Origin: Jiangella endophytica | GTDB taxonomy: Bacteria; Actinomycetota; Actinomycetes; Jiangellales; Jiangellaceae | Direction: 5' to 3' | Assembly (NCBI RefSeq): GCF_003427025.1 | Contig: NZ_QVAI01000001.1 | Span: forward strand, 921,358-985,357 | DNA: 64,000 nt | In this document: positions 25,561 to 33,842 of the stretch, piece by piece | Numbering within the stretch: the first letter of the stretch is position 1 | Layout of the letters: each line of letters begins with the position of its first letter | The notes under the pieces: generated by a model | The model's input: the letters and a program-made list of their open reading frames with translations, nothing else | Told to the model about the DNA's origin: nothing | Databases searched by the model: none | Position numbers and translations under genes: made by a program

Positions 25561-27222
25561 ATGACCGACATGCTGGCCGGATACCGATTCGGGGCCGCAT
25601 GGGACGAGGTCTACACGCCCGACGGCGAGCCGCGGCCCACGTACGGCGGCCTGCACGAGGCGCTGACCGCGGCCGGCCCCGAGGTGCTGGCCAGCCTGGC
25701 CGACTTCCTCGCCACGGTCTTCCGCGACCAGGGCATCACGTTCGACCACGAGGGCGTCGAGCGGCCGTTCCCGCTGGACATCGTCCCGCGCATCATCACC
25801 GCCGCCGAGTGGGACGTCGTGGAGCGCGGGGTCGCGCAGCGGGTCCGCGCGCTGGAGGCGTTCCTCGACGACGTCTACGGGTCCGGGCTGGTGTTCCGCG
25901 ACGGCGTCGTGCCGCGGCAGGTGGTGGTGTCGTCGCAGCACTTCCATCGGCAGGCGTTCGGCATCCGGCCGCCGAACGGGGTGCGGGTGCACGTCTCCGG
26001 CATCGACCTCGTCCGCGACGAGACCGGCGAGTTCCGTGTCCTCGAGGACAACCTGCGCACGCCGTCCGGGGTGTCGTACGTCGTCGAGAACCGGCGGGCG
26101 CTGGCGCGGGTGCTGCCGGACCTGTTCGCCGGGCACCTGGTCCGCCCCGTCGCGGGCTACCCGGCCCGGCTGCTGGAGGCGCTGCGCGCGGCCGCCCCGC
26201 CCGGCGTCGAGGACCCGACGATCGTGGTGCTGACCCCCGGCGTGCACAACGCGGCCTACTCCGAGCACACGCTGCTGGCCCGGCAGATGGGCGTGCAACT
26301 GGTCGAGGGCCGCGACCTGTCCGTCGTCGGCAACGAGGTGCGCATCCGCACCACGCGCGGGCACCAGCGCGTCGACGTCATCTACCGGCGGGTCGACGAC
26401 GACTTCCTCGACCCGGTGCAGTTCCGCGCCGACTCCATGGTCGGCAGCCCCGGCCTGCTCAACGCCGCCCGGGCCGGCAACGTCACGCTGGCCAACGCGG
26501 TCGGCAACGGCGTCGCCGACGACAAGCTCATCTACACCTACGTGCCCGACCTCATCCGGTACTACCTCAGCGAGGAACCGGTGCTGCGCAACGTCGAGAC
26601 CTGGCGGCTGGACACCCCGGAGAACATCGCGCAGGTGCTGTCGAACCTCGGCGACCTCGTGCTCAAGCCGGTCGACGGGTCCGGCGGCAAGGGCATCGTC
26701 ATCGGGCCGCAGGCGACGGACGACGAACTGGCGGCGCTGCGCTCGGCGGTCGAGGCGAACCCGCGCGGCTACGTCGCGCAGCGGCCGGTCCGGCTGTCGA
26801 CGGTGCCGACGCTGATCGGCGACCAGCTCGCGCCCCGCCACGTCGACCTGCGCCCGTTCGCCGTCAACGACGGCCGCGACGTGTGGGTGCTGCCGGGCGG
26901 CCTCACCCGGGTCGCGCTCCCGGAGGGCAGCCTGATCGTCAACTCCAGTCAGGGCGGCGGCTCGAAGGACACCTGGGTGCTGGCGTCGCCGGCTCGTCCC
27001 GCGGAGCCGGTCGCCGACGCCGTCGGCGAGAGCAGCGCGGTCCTCGCCGGCGCCGACCTCACCGAACCCGAGGCCGACCTGCCCGCCGGCGCCGGAGCGC
27101 CCGGCCTGGGCGATCACGTCGACGGACGCCGCCCGCTCGCCGTCCCGCCCGACCTCGGCCCGGCCGAACCGCCGCGTGAGCAGCAGCAACAGCAGCAACA
27201 GGCCCGGGAGGCAGCATGCTGA
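25561..27222 (+). CDS. circularly permuted ATP-grasp protein (predicted peptide ligase)
   Basis: A 553-residue protein of the circularly permuted ATP-grasp family (DUF404/DUF407 type). Diagnostic segments are GLVFRDGVVPRQVVVSSQHF, RVLEDNLRTPSGVSYVVENR, DVIYRRVDDDFLDP, VLKPVDGSGGKGIVIGPQA and NSSQGGGSKDTWVL. ATP-grasp enzymes join a carboxylate to an amine through an acyl phosphate. The family travels with alpha-E and transglutaminase-like proteins, exactly the order seen here. It has been predicted to make short peptide tags, but the product is unknown. The acidic, Ala/Pro-rich tail ends in a Gln run (EQQQQQQQ) encoded close to the next start. The stop lies 7 nt inside the next gene. Confidence 0.88.
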   Translation: MTDMLAGYRFGAAWDEVYTPDGEPRPTYGGLHEALTAAGPEVLASLADFLATVFRDQGITFDHEGVERPFPLDIVPRIITAAEWDVVERGVAQRVRALEAFLDDVYGSGLVFRDGVVPRQVVVSSQHFHRQAFGIRPPNGVRVHVSGIDLVRDETGEFRVLEDNLRTPSGVSYVVENRRALARVLPDLFAGHLVRPVAGYPARLLEALRAAAPPGVEDPTIVVLTPGVHNAAYSEHTLLARQMGVQLVEGRDLSVVGNEVRIRTTRGHQRVDVIYRRVDDDFLDPVQFRADSMVGSPGLLNAARAGNVTLANAVGNGVADDKLIYTYVPDLIRYYLSEEPVLRNVETWRLDTPENIAQVLSNLGDLVLKPVDGSGGKGIVIGPQATDDELAALRSAVEANPRGYVAQRPVRLSTVPTLIGDQLAPRHVDLRPFAVNDGRDVWVLPGGLTRVALPEGSLIVNSSQGGGSKDTWVLASPARPAEPVADAVGESSAVLAGADLTEPEADLPAGAGAPGLGDHVDGRRPLAVPPDLGPAEPPREQQQQQQQAREAAC

Positions 27223-28157
27223 GCCGCATCGCGGAGTCGCTGTACTGGATCGGCCGCTACCTCGAGCGGGCCGACGCGAAGGCGCGCGTGCTCGACGTCC
27301 ACCTGACCCGCATCCAGGACGAGCCGGGCACCGACCAGGAGCGCCAGCTGCGCACCCTGCTCGCCGCGATGGGCGTCGACCCCGGCGACGCGGCCGTGAC
27401 GCCGACGTCCGTGGTCGGCCTGCTGGCCTTCGACCAGGAGTCGCCGGCCTCCATCACCGCGGCGCTGACGGCGGCCCGCGAGAACGCCCGCGGCGCCCGC
27501 GAGATCCTCTCCAGCGAGCTGTGGGAGGCGCTCAACGTCACCTGGCACGGCCTGGCCGAGCGACGCATGGCCGCGGCGGTGCTCGGGCCGCAGGTGTTCT
27601 GCCACTACGTCCGCGAGCGCACCGCGATGACCACCGGGCTGATCTCCACGACGATGGTCCGCGACGACGGCTGGCGGTTCCTGTCGCTCGGGGTCGCGCT
27701 GGAGCGCATCGACATGGCCGCCCGCATGCTGTCGACCCCGGCACTGGCCGAGGGCCGGGCGTCGGTCCTGGCCGGGCTGCTGCGCAGCGTCGGCGGCCAC
27801 GACACGTTCGTCCGCGTCTACCAGGGCGCGGTGTCGCCGGCCAACGTCGCGGAGTTCCTGCTGCGCGACCAGCTGTCGCCGCGGTCGGTCGCGTTCTCGC
27901 TGGCCGCCGCCGAGTCGCTGCTGCGCGAGCTGGACCCCGGCCTGGACGACCGCCTGGGCGTGGCCGACGGCGCCCGCCGCGCGCTCGGCCGCATGCGGCT
28001 GGCGCTGGAGTTCCGCTCGTCGGCGGAACTGCTCGACGACCTCCCCAGCCTCATCGAGTCGCTCCTGCGGCTCACCTCGCGCACGTCCGACGAGGTCACG
28101 AGCCGCTACTTCGGCAAGTCGCTGCTGGTGCGGTGGGCCGAGGAGGTGGCGCTGTGA
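27216..28157 (+). CDS. alpha-E domain-containing protein (DUF403)
   Basis: A 313-residue all-helical protein. The N-terminal signature LSRIAESLYWIGRYLERAD is typical of alpha-E proteins, named for repeated helices with conserved Glu. ENARGAREILSSELWEALN and DDGWRFLSLGVALERIDMA are further family blocks. It always accompanies the permuted ATP-grasp protein and probably acts with it. It overlaps that gene by 7 nt and the transglutaminase gene by 4 nt. Confidence 0.88.
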   Translation: MLSRIAESLYWIGRYLERADAKARVLDVHLTRIQDEPGTDQERQLRTLLAAMGVDPGDAAVTPTSVVGLLAFDQESPASITAALTAARENARGAREILSSELWEALNVTWHGLAERRMAAAVLGPQVFCHYVRERTAMTTGLISTTMVRDDGWRFLSLGVALERIDMAARMLSTPALAEGRASVLAGLLRSVGGHDTFVRVYQGAVSPANVAEFLLRDQLSPRSVAFSLAAAESLLRELDPGLDDRLGVADGARRALGRMRLALEFRSSAELLDDLPSLIESLLRLTSRTSDEVTSRYFGKSLLVRWAEEVAL

Positions 28158-29005
28158 CGGCGGCCGGCTGGCTGCTGTCGGTGCGGCACCACACCGGCTA
28201 CCGGTACGCCGGCCCGGTGTTCTCCTCCTACAACGAGGCGCGCGTGACGCCGCGCAGCGACCCCCGCCAGCGGGTCCTCGACGCGACGGTCGAGGTCAGC
28301 CCGGCGGCGTCGCTCTACCGCTACGTCGACTACTTCGGTTCCGTCGTGACGGCGTTCGACGTGCACGCCGCGCACTCCGAGCTGACGGTGACGGCGAGCT
28401 GCGTCGTCGAGACGGCGCCGACGGGGGACGTCGAAGCCGCGGAGCCGTGGTCCGTCCTCGCCGACTCGGACACCGTCGACGAGCTGGGCGAATATCTCAC
28501 CCAGACCCGGCGCACCACGCCGGACGCCGAGCTGCTGGCGGTCGCCGACCAGGTCAGGGCGGCCGCGACGCCCGACGACGGCGCACGGCTGGCGGCGGGC
28601 TGGACGCACGAGCGGCTGGCCTACGTCACCGGGTCCACCAGCGTGCACACCAACGCCGTCGAGGCGCTCGGCGAGGGCCGCGGCGTCTGCCAGGACTTCG
28701 CGCACGTCACCATCGCCCTGCTCCGGTCGGCCGGCGTGCCGGCGCGGTACGTGTCCGGGTACCTGCACCCGCGGTCCGGCGCGGCGGTCGGCGAGACGGT
28801 CACCGGCGAGAGCCACGCCTGGGTGGAGTGGTGGGCGGGCGGGTGGCGGGCCTACGACCCGACCAACGACGCCGTCCCCGGGCCCGGTCACGTCGTGGTC
28901 GCCCGCGGCCGCGACTACGACGACGTCACCCCGCTGCGCGGCATCTACCACGGCGGCGACAGCCAGTCGCTGGGCGTGACGGTCGAGGTGACGCGGCTGC
29001 GCTGA
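28154..29005 (+). CDS. transglutaminase-like cysteine peptidase/amidase
   Basis: A 283-residue protein. An N-terminal beta domain starts LLSVRHHTGYRYAGPVFSSYNEARVTP, the usual start of these proteins. The papain-like transglutaminase core has Cys in GRGVCQDFAHV, His in GESHAWVEWW and Asp in RAYDPTND. It would hydrolyse or transfer amide bonds, perhaps editing the product of the ATP-grasp enzyme. GTG 28154 overlaps the alpha-E stop and follows GGAGG. Confidence 0.9.
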   Translation: MTAAGWLLSVRHHTGYRYAGPVFSSYNEARVTPRSDPRQRVLDATVEVSPAASLYRYVDYFGSVVTAFDVHAAHSELTVTASCVVETAPTGDVEAAEPWSVLADSDTVDELGEYLTQTRRTTPDAELLAVADQVRAAATPDDGARLAAGWTHERLAYVTGSTSVHTNAVEALGEGRGVCQDFAHVTIALLRSAGVPARYVSGYLHPRSGAAVGETVTGESHAWVEWWAGGWRAYDPTNDAVPGPGHVVVARGRDYDDVTPLRGIYHGGDSQSLGVTVEVTRLR

Positions 29006-29046
29006 CGCCGTGTCGGTGGCAGACTCCCGGGATGGACCTCGCCGCG

Positions 29047-29085
29047 GATGAGAGAGCTCTCATCGGCGTCTCATCGTGCTCTCGC
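29047..29085 (+). promoter_or_regulatory. predicted response-regulator site S2 (three direct half-sites)
   Basis: GATGAGA, 4 nt, TCTCAT, 5 nt, TCTCAT, 5 nt, TCTCGC. Three direct half-sites at 29058, 29069 and 29080 keep an 11-bp period and follow one inverted half-site. It lies directly upstream of the gene pair that leads into the histidine kinase and response regulator, so autoregulation is likely. Confidence 0.65.
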
Positions 29086-29108
29086 CGGGCCCGCGCAGCA
29101 TGCTGAGC

Positions 29109-29447
29109 ATGAAGTCGGCGGCCACCCTCACCATCACCGCGCTGGCGGTCGTGGCCGCGGGCATCTTCGGTGTCGGCGCGCTGCTGGCGACGCCGTCGAC
29201 CGGCGACGACTTCGGTGAGCCGGTCGAGGTCGGCCCGGCCAGCCCCGACGGCAGCGAGCCGACGCGCACGCCGTCGTCGCCCACGCAGACGCCGAGCCCC
29301 ACCCCGGCCGTCACGACCCCGCCGCCCGACGGGACCGGCGGGCAGCCGGTCGAGCCGCCGCCGCCGGTCCGCCCCGGCGACGACGACGGAGACGATGACG
29401 GCGACGACGGAGACGACGACGGCGATGACGACGGAGACGACGACTGA
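29109..29447 (+). CDS. membrane-anchored or secreted protein with Asp-rich tail
   Basis: A 112-residue protein. A hydrophobic signal/anchor (MKSAATLTITALAVVAAGIF) leads into a Ser/Thr/Pro-rich spacer and ends in a run of GDDD repeats. The polyacidic tail could bind calcium or other cations outside the membrane. ATG 29100 is an alternative start; starts further upstream would run into the regulatory site. It precedes the histidine kinase by 29 bp and probably shares its operon. I know no family for it. Confidence 0.65.
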   Translation: MKSAATLTITALAVVAAGIFGVGALLATPSTGDDFGEPVEVGPASPDGSEPTRTPSSPTQTPSPTPAVTTPPPDGTGGQPVEPPPPVRPGDDDGDDDGDDGDDDGDDDGDDD

Positions 29448-29476
29448 GCCGGGGTCGTGACGACGCGGCCGGAGGA

Positions 29477-30922
29477 GTGCGGGTCCGGGTCGCCGTACGG
29501 ACACGTGTGCTGGCCGCGGTGCTGGGGGTCGCGGCGATCGGCATGCTGGTGGCCGGCGTGACGTCCTTCCTCGTCCAGCGTGAGCGCGTCGACGCCCGCA
29601 TCGACGACAACCTCGCCCAGGAGGTCGAGGAGTTCCGCGAGTTCGCCGACTCCGGCATCGACCCCGAGACCGGCGGCGACTTCACCACCGTCGACCGCTT
29701 CCTCGAGGTCGTCATGCAGCGCAACGTGCCGGACCGCAACGAGGGCCTGCTGTCCCTGGTCGACGGCAGGCAGGCCTGGGCACCCGGCACCGACGTCGAC
29801 GTGCGACTGGAGACCGACGACGACTTCGTCGCCATGGTGGCCCAGCAGGGCGGCAGCACGCGGGTGCGGCCGCGATCGGTGGACACCGACGATCTCGGCC
29901 AGCTGCGCTACGTGACGGTGCCGGTCACCGTTCCCGGCGACACCGCGCAGGGCCTCTACGTCATCGCCTACTCGCGTGACCTCGAGCAGTCCGAGGTGGT
30001 CGACGCCTACCAGACGTTCGCGCTGGTCGCGCTCTCGTCGCTGGCCATGGTCGGCGTCGTCGGCTGGCTGGTCGCCGGGCGGCTCCTGCGGCCGATCCGG
30101 CTGCTGCGCGAGACAGCGCAGCGCATCAGCGACACCGACCTGTCCGGCCGCATCCCCGTCACCGGCACCGACGACATCTCCGCGCTCGCCCGAACGTTCA
30201 ACGACATGCTCGACCGCCTGGAGATCGCCTTCGCCGGCCAGCGCGACGCGCTCGACGATGCCGGGCACGAGCTGCGCACGCCGATCACGATCATCCGCGG
30301 TCACCTCGAGCTGATGGACTCCGCCGACCCCGGCGACGTCGAGGAGGTCCGCGTCCTCGTCCTCGACGAGCTGGACCGCATGCGCCGCATGGTCGACGAC
30401 CTCGTCATGCTGGCCAAGTCCACGCGGCCCGACTTCGTTCACCCGCGCCCCGTCGAGCTGGACCGGCTGGTCGACGAGGTCCTCGACAAGGCCCGCGCCC
30501 TCGCCGACCGGCAGTGGCGCATCGACGCGCGGGCGTCGGCGACTGTGCCGCTGGACCCGCAGCGGATCACCCAGGCGCTGCTGCAGCTGATCTCGAACGC
30601 CGTGAAGTTCACCGCGCCGGGCGACGTCATCGCCGTCGGCAGCGCGCTCACCAGCGACGGGGCGCGGCTGTGGGTCCGCGACACCGGCGCCGGCATCGCC
30701 GCCGACGACCTCGACCGCATCTTCGACCGGTTCGCTCGCGCCGACGTCGGCCGCGGCGTCGAAGGCTCCGGCCTGGGCCTTGCCATCGTCCGCGCGATCG
30801 CCGAGGCGCATCGCGGCACCGTCACCGTCGACAGCCGGCCCGGCGGCGGTGCGACCTTCACCGTCGCGCTGCCGCTCACCGGCACCGCGGCGGCCGACGA
30901 CCTCGTGGAGGAGGAAGCGTAG
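29477..30922 (+). CDS. sensor histidine kinase
   Basis: A 481-residue membrane kinase. TM1 is about 11-32, an extracytoplasmic sensor region about 33-178 and TM2 about 181-202, then HAMP (LLRPIRLLRETAQRISD). HisKA has His264 in DDAGHELRTPITIIRG. The ATPase domain shows the N box LISNAVKF, DTGAGI and GSGLGLAIV. It should phosphorylate the response regulator encoded 0 nt downstream. The organisation resembles MprB/TcrY-like envelope sensors. GTG 29477 sits just after GGAGGA, an unusually short spacing. Confidence 0.92.
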   Translation: MRVRVAVRTRVLAAVLGVAAIGMLVAGVTSFLVQRERVDARIDDNLAQEVEEFREFADSGIDPETGGDFTTVDRFLEVVMQRNVPDRNEGLLSLVDGRQAWAPGTDVDVRLETDDDFVAMVAQQGGSTRVRPRSVDTDDLGQLRYVTVPVTVPGDTAQGLYVIAYSRDLEQSEVVDAYQTFALVALSSLAMVGVVGWLVAGRLLRPIRLLRETAQRISDTDLSGRIPVTGTDDISALARTFNDMLDRLEIAFAGQRDALDDAGHELRTPITIIRGHLELMDSADPGDVEEVRVLVLDELDRMRRMVDDLVMLAKSTRPDFVHPRPVELDRLVDEVLDKARALADRQWRIDARASATVPLDPQRITQALLQLISNAVKFTAPGDVIAVGSALTSDGARLWVRDTGAGIAADDLDRIFDRFARADVGRGVEGSGLGLAIVRAIAEAHRGTVTVDSRPGGGATFTVALPLTGTAAADDLVEEEA

Positions 30923-31615
30923 ATGAGCAGGATCCTGATCGCCGAGGACGAACCGCGCATCGCGGCGTTCATCGAGAAGGGGCTGCGCGCCGCCGGCATG
31001 ACCCCCACCGTCGTCGGCGACGGCCGCGGCGCCTTCGACTACGCGATGACCGGCGGCTTCGACCTCGTCATCCTCGACATCGGGCTGCCGATCATCGACG
31101 GGTTCTCGGTGCTGCGGCAGCTGCGCGAGGCCCGCAACGAGCTGCCGGTGATCATCCTGACCGCGCGCGACTCCATCACCGACACCGTCGCCGGCCTCGA
31201 GGGTGGCGCCGACGACTACATGGCCAAGCCGTTCCGGTTCGAGGAACTCCTCGCCCGCATCCGGCTGCGGCTGCGCGAGGACCGCGCGCCGGAGGCGATG
31301 GTGCTGCACCACGGCGGGCTGTCGCTGGACCTGCGCACTCGCCGGGCGACGGTGGACGAGCGGACGGTGGAGCTGTCGGCGCGCGAGTTCTCGCTGGCCG
31401 AGACGTTCCTGCGGCACCCGGGCCAGGTGCTCAGCCGGGAGCAGCTGCTGAGCCGGGTGTGGGGCTACGACTTCGACCCCGGCTCCAACGTCGTCGACGT
31501 GTACGTGCGGTACCTGCGGCGCAAGCTCGGCAGCGACCGGTTCGTGACGGTGCGGGGCATCGGCTACCGCCTCGTCAGCCCCGGAGACGACGGCCCGCCC
31601 CCGCCCGCCCCCTGA
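30923..31615 (+). CDS. OmpR/PhoB-family response regulator
   Basis: A 230-residue regulator. The receiver domain has acidic pocket AEDE (residues 7-10), phospho-acceptor Asp52 (LVILDIGLP) and Lys in YMAKPFRF. The winged-helix domain (about 130-222) has LSAREFSLAETFLRHPG, WGYDFDPGSNVVDVYVRYLRRKL and the wing RGIGYRLV. Such proteins bind direct repeats of about 11 bp, the period seen in the TCTCAT sites at 8098, 29047, 32402 and 33683. It follows the kinase gene directly. The C-terminus is a short Pro run that merges with C-rich DNA. Confidence 0.92.
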   Translation: MSRILIAEDEPRIAAFIEKGLRAAGMTPTVVGDGRGAFDYAMTGGFDLVILDIGLPIIDGFSVLRQLREARNELPVIILTARDSITDTVAGLEGGADDYMAKPFRFEELLARIRLRLREDRAPEAMVLHHGGLSLDLRTRRATVDERTVELSAREFSLAETFLRHPGQVLSREQLLSRVWGYDFDPGSNVVDVYVRYLRRKLGSDRFVTVRGIGYRLVSPGDDGPPPPAP

Positions 31616-31668
31616 CGCCCCGCCCCCGCCCGCCCGCTGACGCCCCGCCCCCCGCCCGCCCCTGCCGA

Positions 31669-31739
31669 GTTGATCTTGGAGTTGTTCGGATTTCGTGGGC
31701 GATATGTCCGTTAGATGGCCGAACAACTCCAAGATCAAC
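31669..31739. repeat. dispersed palindrome family B, copy B2
   Basis: Perfect 21-bp arms at 31669-31689 and 31719-31739 (GTTGATCTTGGAG then TTGTTCGG, and the complement) enclose a 29-nt centre. Read on the minus strand the centre is CCATCTAACGGACATATCG, clearly related to that of B1. C-rich DNA precedes and G-rich DNA follows. It lies between the convergent response-regulator and Ser/Ala/Asn-rich genes. Confidence 0.85.
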
Positions 31740-31881
31740 GTGGGCCGGGGCCGCCGGGGTGGGCCGGGGGGCCGGGGCGGGCCGGGGCGGGCCGGGGCGG
31801 GCCGGCGGCCCGGGGCGGGGTGGACGCGAGTGAGCGGCGGGCGCCCGTGGGGACGCCCGCCGCTCGCGGGGGAGGGGTGGG

Positions 31882-32316
31882 TCAGCCGGCGGACGAGGCG
31901 CTGTTCGGCGAGGCGGGGCTGGCCGGGCTGTTCGGGCTGTTCGCGGAGGCCGGGTCGGCGGGCGAGTCGGCCGAGACGGCGGAGTTCGCCGAAGCCGGGC
32001 TGTTCGCCGTCGTGGAAGAGGCGGGGCTGGCCGGGCTGTTCGGGCTGTTCGCGGAGGCCGGGTCGGCGGGCGAGTCGGCCGAGGTAGCGGAGTTCGCCGA
32101 GGCGGGGCTGTTCGCCGAGTTCGCCGAGTTCGCCGAGTTCGCCGAGGCGCCGGTCGAGGCCGAGGACGGTGCCGAGGAGTTCGACGACACGTCCGCCACA
32201 CCCGGGGCCGGCGTCTGTGCCCCGCTGAGGATGGGTGCGGCCACCGCGCTGCCGGCGCCGAGGCCGAGCGCCGCCATCGTCCCGACCGCGATCCACGTCT
32301 TCTTCTGGAGCTTCAT
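31882..32316 (-). CDS. small secreted Ser/Ala/Asn/Pro-rich repeat protein
   Basis: A 144-residue protein. The signal peptide is MKLQKKTWIAVGTMAALGLG, cut after SAVAA. The rest is low complexity, made of units such as SANSANSANS and SPADPASANSPNSPASPA that occur twice. It is probably disordered or wall-associated. An ideal ribosome-binding site (AGGAGGAAACG) precedes the ATG. Predicted response-regulator site S3 lies 86 bp upstream, so it is a likely target of the neighbouring two-component system. Confidence 0.75.
   Translation of the reverse strand: MKLQKKTWIAVGTMAALGLGAGSAVAAPILSGAQTPAPGVADVSSNSSAPSSASTGASANSANSANSANSPASANSATSADSPADPASANSPNSPASPASSTTANSPASANSAVSADSPADPASANSPNSPASPASPNSASSAG
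31910..32100. repeat. 83-bp direct duplication and 9-bp repeats inside the Ser/Ala/Asn-rich gene
   Basis: Positions 31910-31992 and 32018-32100 are nearly identical over 83 bp (a few mismatches near the GAGACGGC/GAGGTAGC step). Four copies of TTCGCCGAG follow from 32111. These make the gene prone to slippage and length change while keeping the reading frame locally. Confidence 0.85.
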
Positions 32317-32399
32317 CGTTTCCTCCTGTGACCTGGACGCCGGAGAGGTCCCGGCGTCTTGTGCTGACCTGACCAGACTCGCGGGCCGCGATGAACTGA

Positions 32400-33638
32400 T
32401 CAGGAGAGCCGCATGAGAGCGCTCTCAGCTGCGCCCGAGCCGCCCGCCTCAGCCGCGTCGAGCCAGCGTCCGGCCAGTGCGACGCGGTCGGCGGTGGCCT
32501 GTTCCCAGTCCGGGTCCTGGGCTCGGTGCGGGCCGGTGGCCAGCGACAACGTCACACCGGCGGCGCGCAGCCGGAGCTCGGCGGGGTCCACCTCCCGTGA
32601 CAGGACGGGGAGCCATTCGGCCAGTGCGGCCCGCGCTCCTGAAGCGGCGGCGAACGGGCCGGTCGCCAGGACGGAGAGGTGAGCCAGCAGACAGCCGAGA
32701 TCGTCGGCGCGGCGGCCGGGGCCGATCGTGTCGATGTCGAGCAGCCCGCTGACGCCGCCGTGCTCGACGAAGAGCTGGGCGTCGTAGAAGTCGCCGTGCG
32801 TCGGCTCGTCGCCGTCGTCGAACCCGGCCAGCCCGACCGACACGGCGGCCGCCAGCGACCGCACCCGCGGCGCCGACGACGGCGCGGCGGACGCGACCAC
32901 CTCCGCGTAGTGCTCCGCATGCGCCGACCACGGCGCCCGCCGCGGCAGTCCGGCGACCTCGGCGGGGAGCCGGTCCAGCAGCGCCACCAGCTCACCCGGG
33001 TCGCGCAGTGCCGTCGCGCCGGACTCCAGGGCGCTGCGCAGCGGCGTGCCCCGCAGCGGCGCCAGCACGATGATCCCGTCGTCGCTCCAGCCGAGGCTGC
33101 GCGGCACCGGAACCCCGGCCGACGTCAGCACCCGGTGCCGGCTGTCGACGTCGCGCACCTGGCTCGGCCGCAGCACCTTGACGAACAGCCGGTGCCGCGA
33201 CGTGACGACCTCGATGACGGCGCGCTTGCGCGGCCGGTACGCGACCACCCGCAGCTGAACGCCGTCCGGGGGCAGGCCCAGCCCGCGTAGCAGTTCCGCG
33301 GCCGACGACGGGTAGCAGGCGGCCGCGAGCCCCGGCAGCTCCGGGTCGTGCGGGAACCGCCACACCTGGACGTACCGGTCGCCGTCGGTGACGACCAGCC
33401 CGCCGGACGGGCGCGACCCGGACACGGACGCCGCGAACGTCTCGTCCCGCTCGCCGTCCGCCCACGACGCCCGTACGACGTACGACGCGGTCGTGCGGTC
33501 GCCGGGGCGGTGGTCGACGTCGCGCAGGGTCCAGCCCAGCAGCGTCGCGCCGGCCGGCGTCAGCGCCGCGTCGAGGATGTCGGGGACGGACGGGCCGGTC
33601 AGCAGCGCGAGGCCGGGGTCGGCAGACGGTCCGGGCAC
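32400..33638 (-). CDS. aminoglycoside phosphotransferase-fold kinase
   Basis: A 412-residue protein of the APH/choline-kinase fold. The N-lobe includes RKRAVIEVVTSRHRLFVKVL with the ATP-binding Lys. The catalytic loop is EPTHGDFYDAQLFV (Asp in HGD; the usual Asn is replaced by Gln), and the metal-binding Asp is in GLLDIDTIGPG. Substrate is unknown; a small alcohol or sugar is typical, and antibiotic resistance should not be assumed. The GTG at 33638 is tentative. Site S4 lies 46-73 bp upstream and S3 lies in its 3' end. Confidence 0.82.
   Translation of the reverse strand: MPGPSADPGLALLTGPSVPDILDAALTPAGATLLGWTLRDVDHRPGDRTTASYVVRASWADGERDETFAASVSGSRPSGGLVVTDGDRYVQVWRFPHDPELPGLAAACYPSSAAELLRGLGLPPDGVQLRVVAYRPRKRAVIEVVTSRHRLFVKVLRPSQVRDVDSRHRVLTSAGVPVPRSLGWSDDGIIVLAPLRGTPLRSALESGATALRDPGELVALLDRLPAEVAGLPRRAPWSAHAEHYAEVVASAAPSSAPRVRSLAAAVSVGLAGFDDGDEPTHGDFYDAQLFVEHGGVSGLLDIDTIGPGRRADDLGCLLAHLSVLATGPFAAASGARAALAEWLPVLSREVDPAELRLRAAGVTLSLATGPHRAQDPDWEQATADRVALAGRWLDAAEAGGSGAAESALMRLS
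32402..32429 (-). promoter_or_regulatory. predicted response-regulator site S3
   Basis: Read on the minus strand: GCTGAGA, 4 nt, TCTCAT, 5 nt, TCTCCT. It lies 86 bp upstream of the Ser/Ala/Asn-rich gene and inside the last codons of the APH-like gene. Spacing is identical to the other three sites. Confidence 0.6.
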
Positions 33639-33682
33639 GCCGGCCAGCCTGGCCGCCGTGCATGAGCTGGAGGTGAGCCGAG

Positions 33683-33710
33683 GATGAGACGGCTCTCATG
33701 TGGGTCTCGC
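33683..33710 (+). promoter_or_regulatory. predicted response-regulator site S4, possibly bidirectional
   Basis: GATGAGA, 4 nt, TCTCAT, 5 nt, TCTCGC on the plus strand. On the minus strand TCTCAT, 5 nt, GCTCAC also fits, so it could serve the APH-like gene (start 33638), the CNNM operon, or both. Confidence 0.55.
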
Positions 33711-33785
33711 CGAGACGCCCCGCGCCACGGCGCCGGCCGGCCTCGATGCGCCGAGGTCCTGCGGTCCGCCGACGACCTGGTCCGC

Positions 33786-33791
33786 TAGGCT
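33786..33791 (+). promoter_or_regulatory. candidate -10 box for the CNNM operon
   Basis: TAGGCT fits the actinobacterial TANNNT pattern and lies 52 bp before the leader peptide start. No convincing -35 is visible. Confidence 0.35.
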
Positions 33792-33842
33792 TGGTGGCTC
33801 CACACATCACACTGGGGTTCTCGCCCCATCCCGGAAGGAGCT

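Noticed and set aside
32400..33638. Aminoglycoside resistance gene
   Set aside because: Only the APH fold is supported; the catalytic Asn is replaced and nothing indicates an antibiotic substrate.
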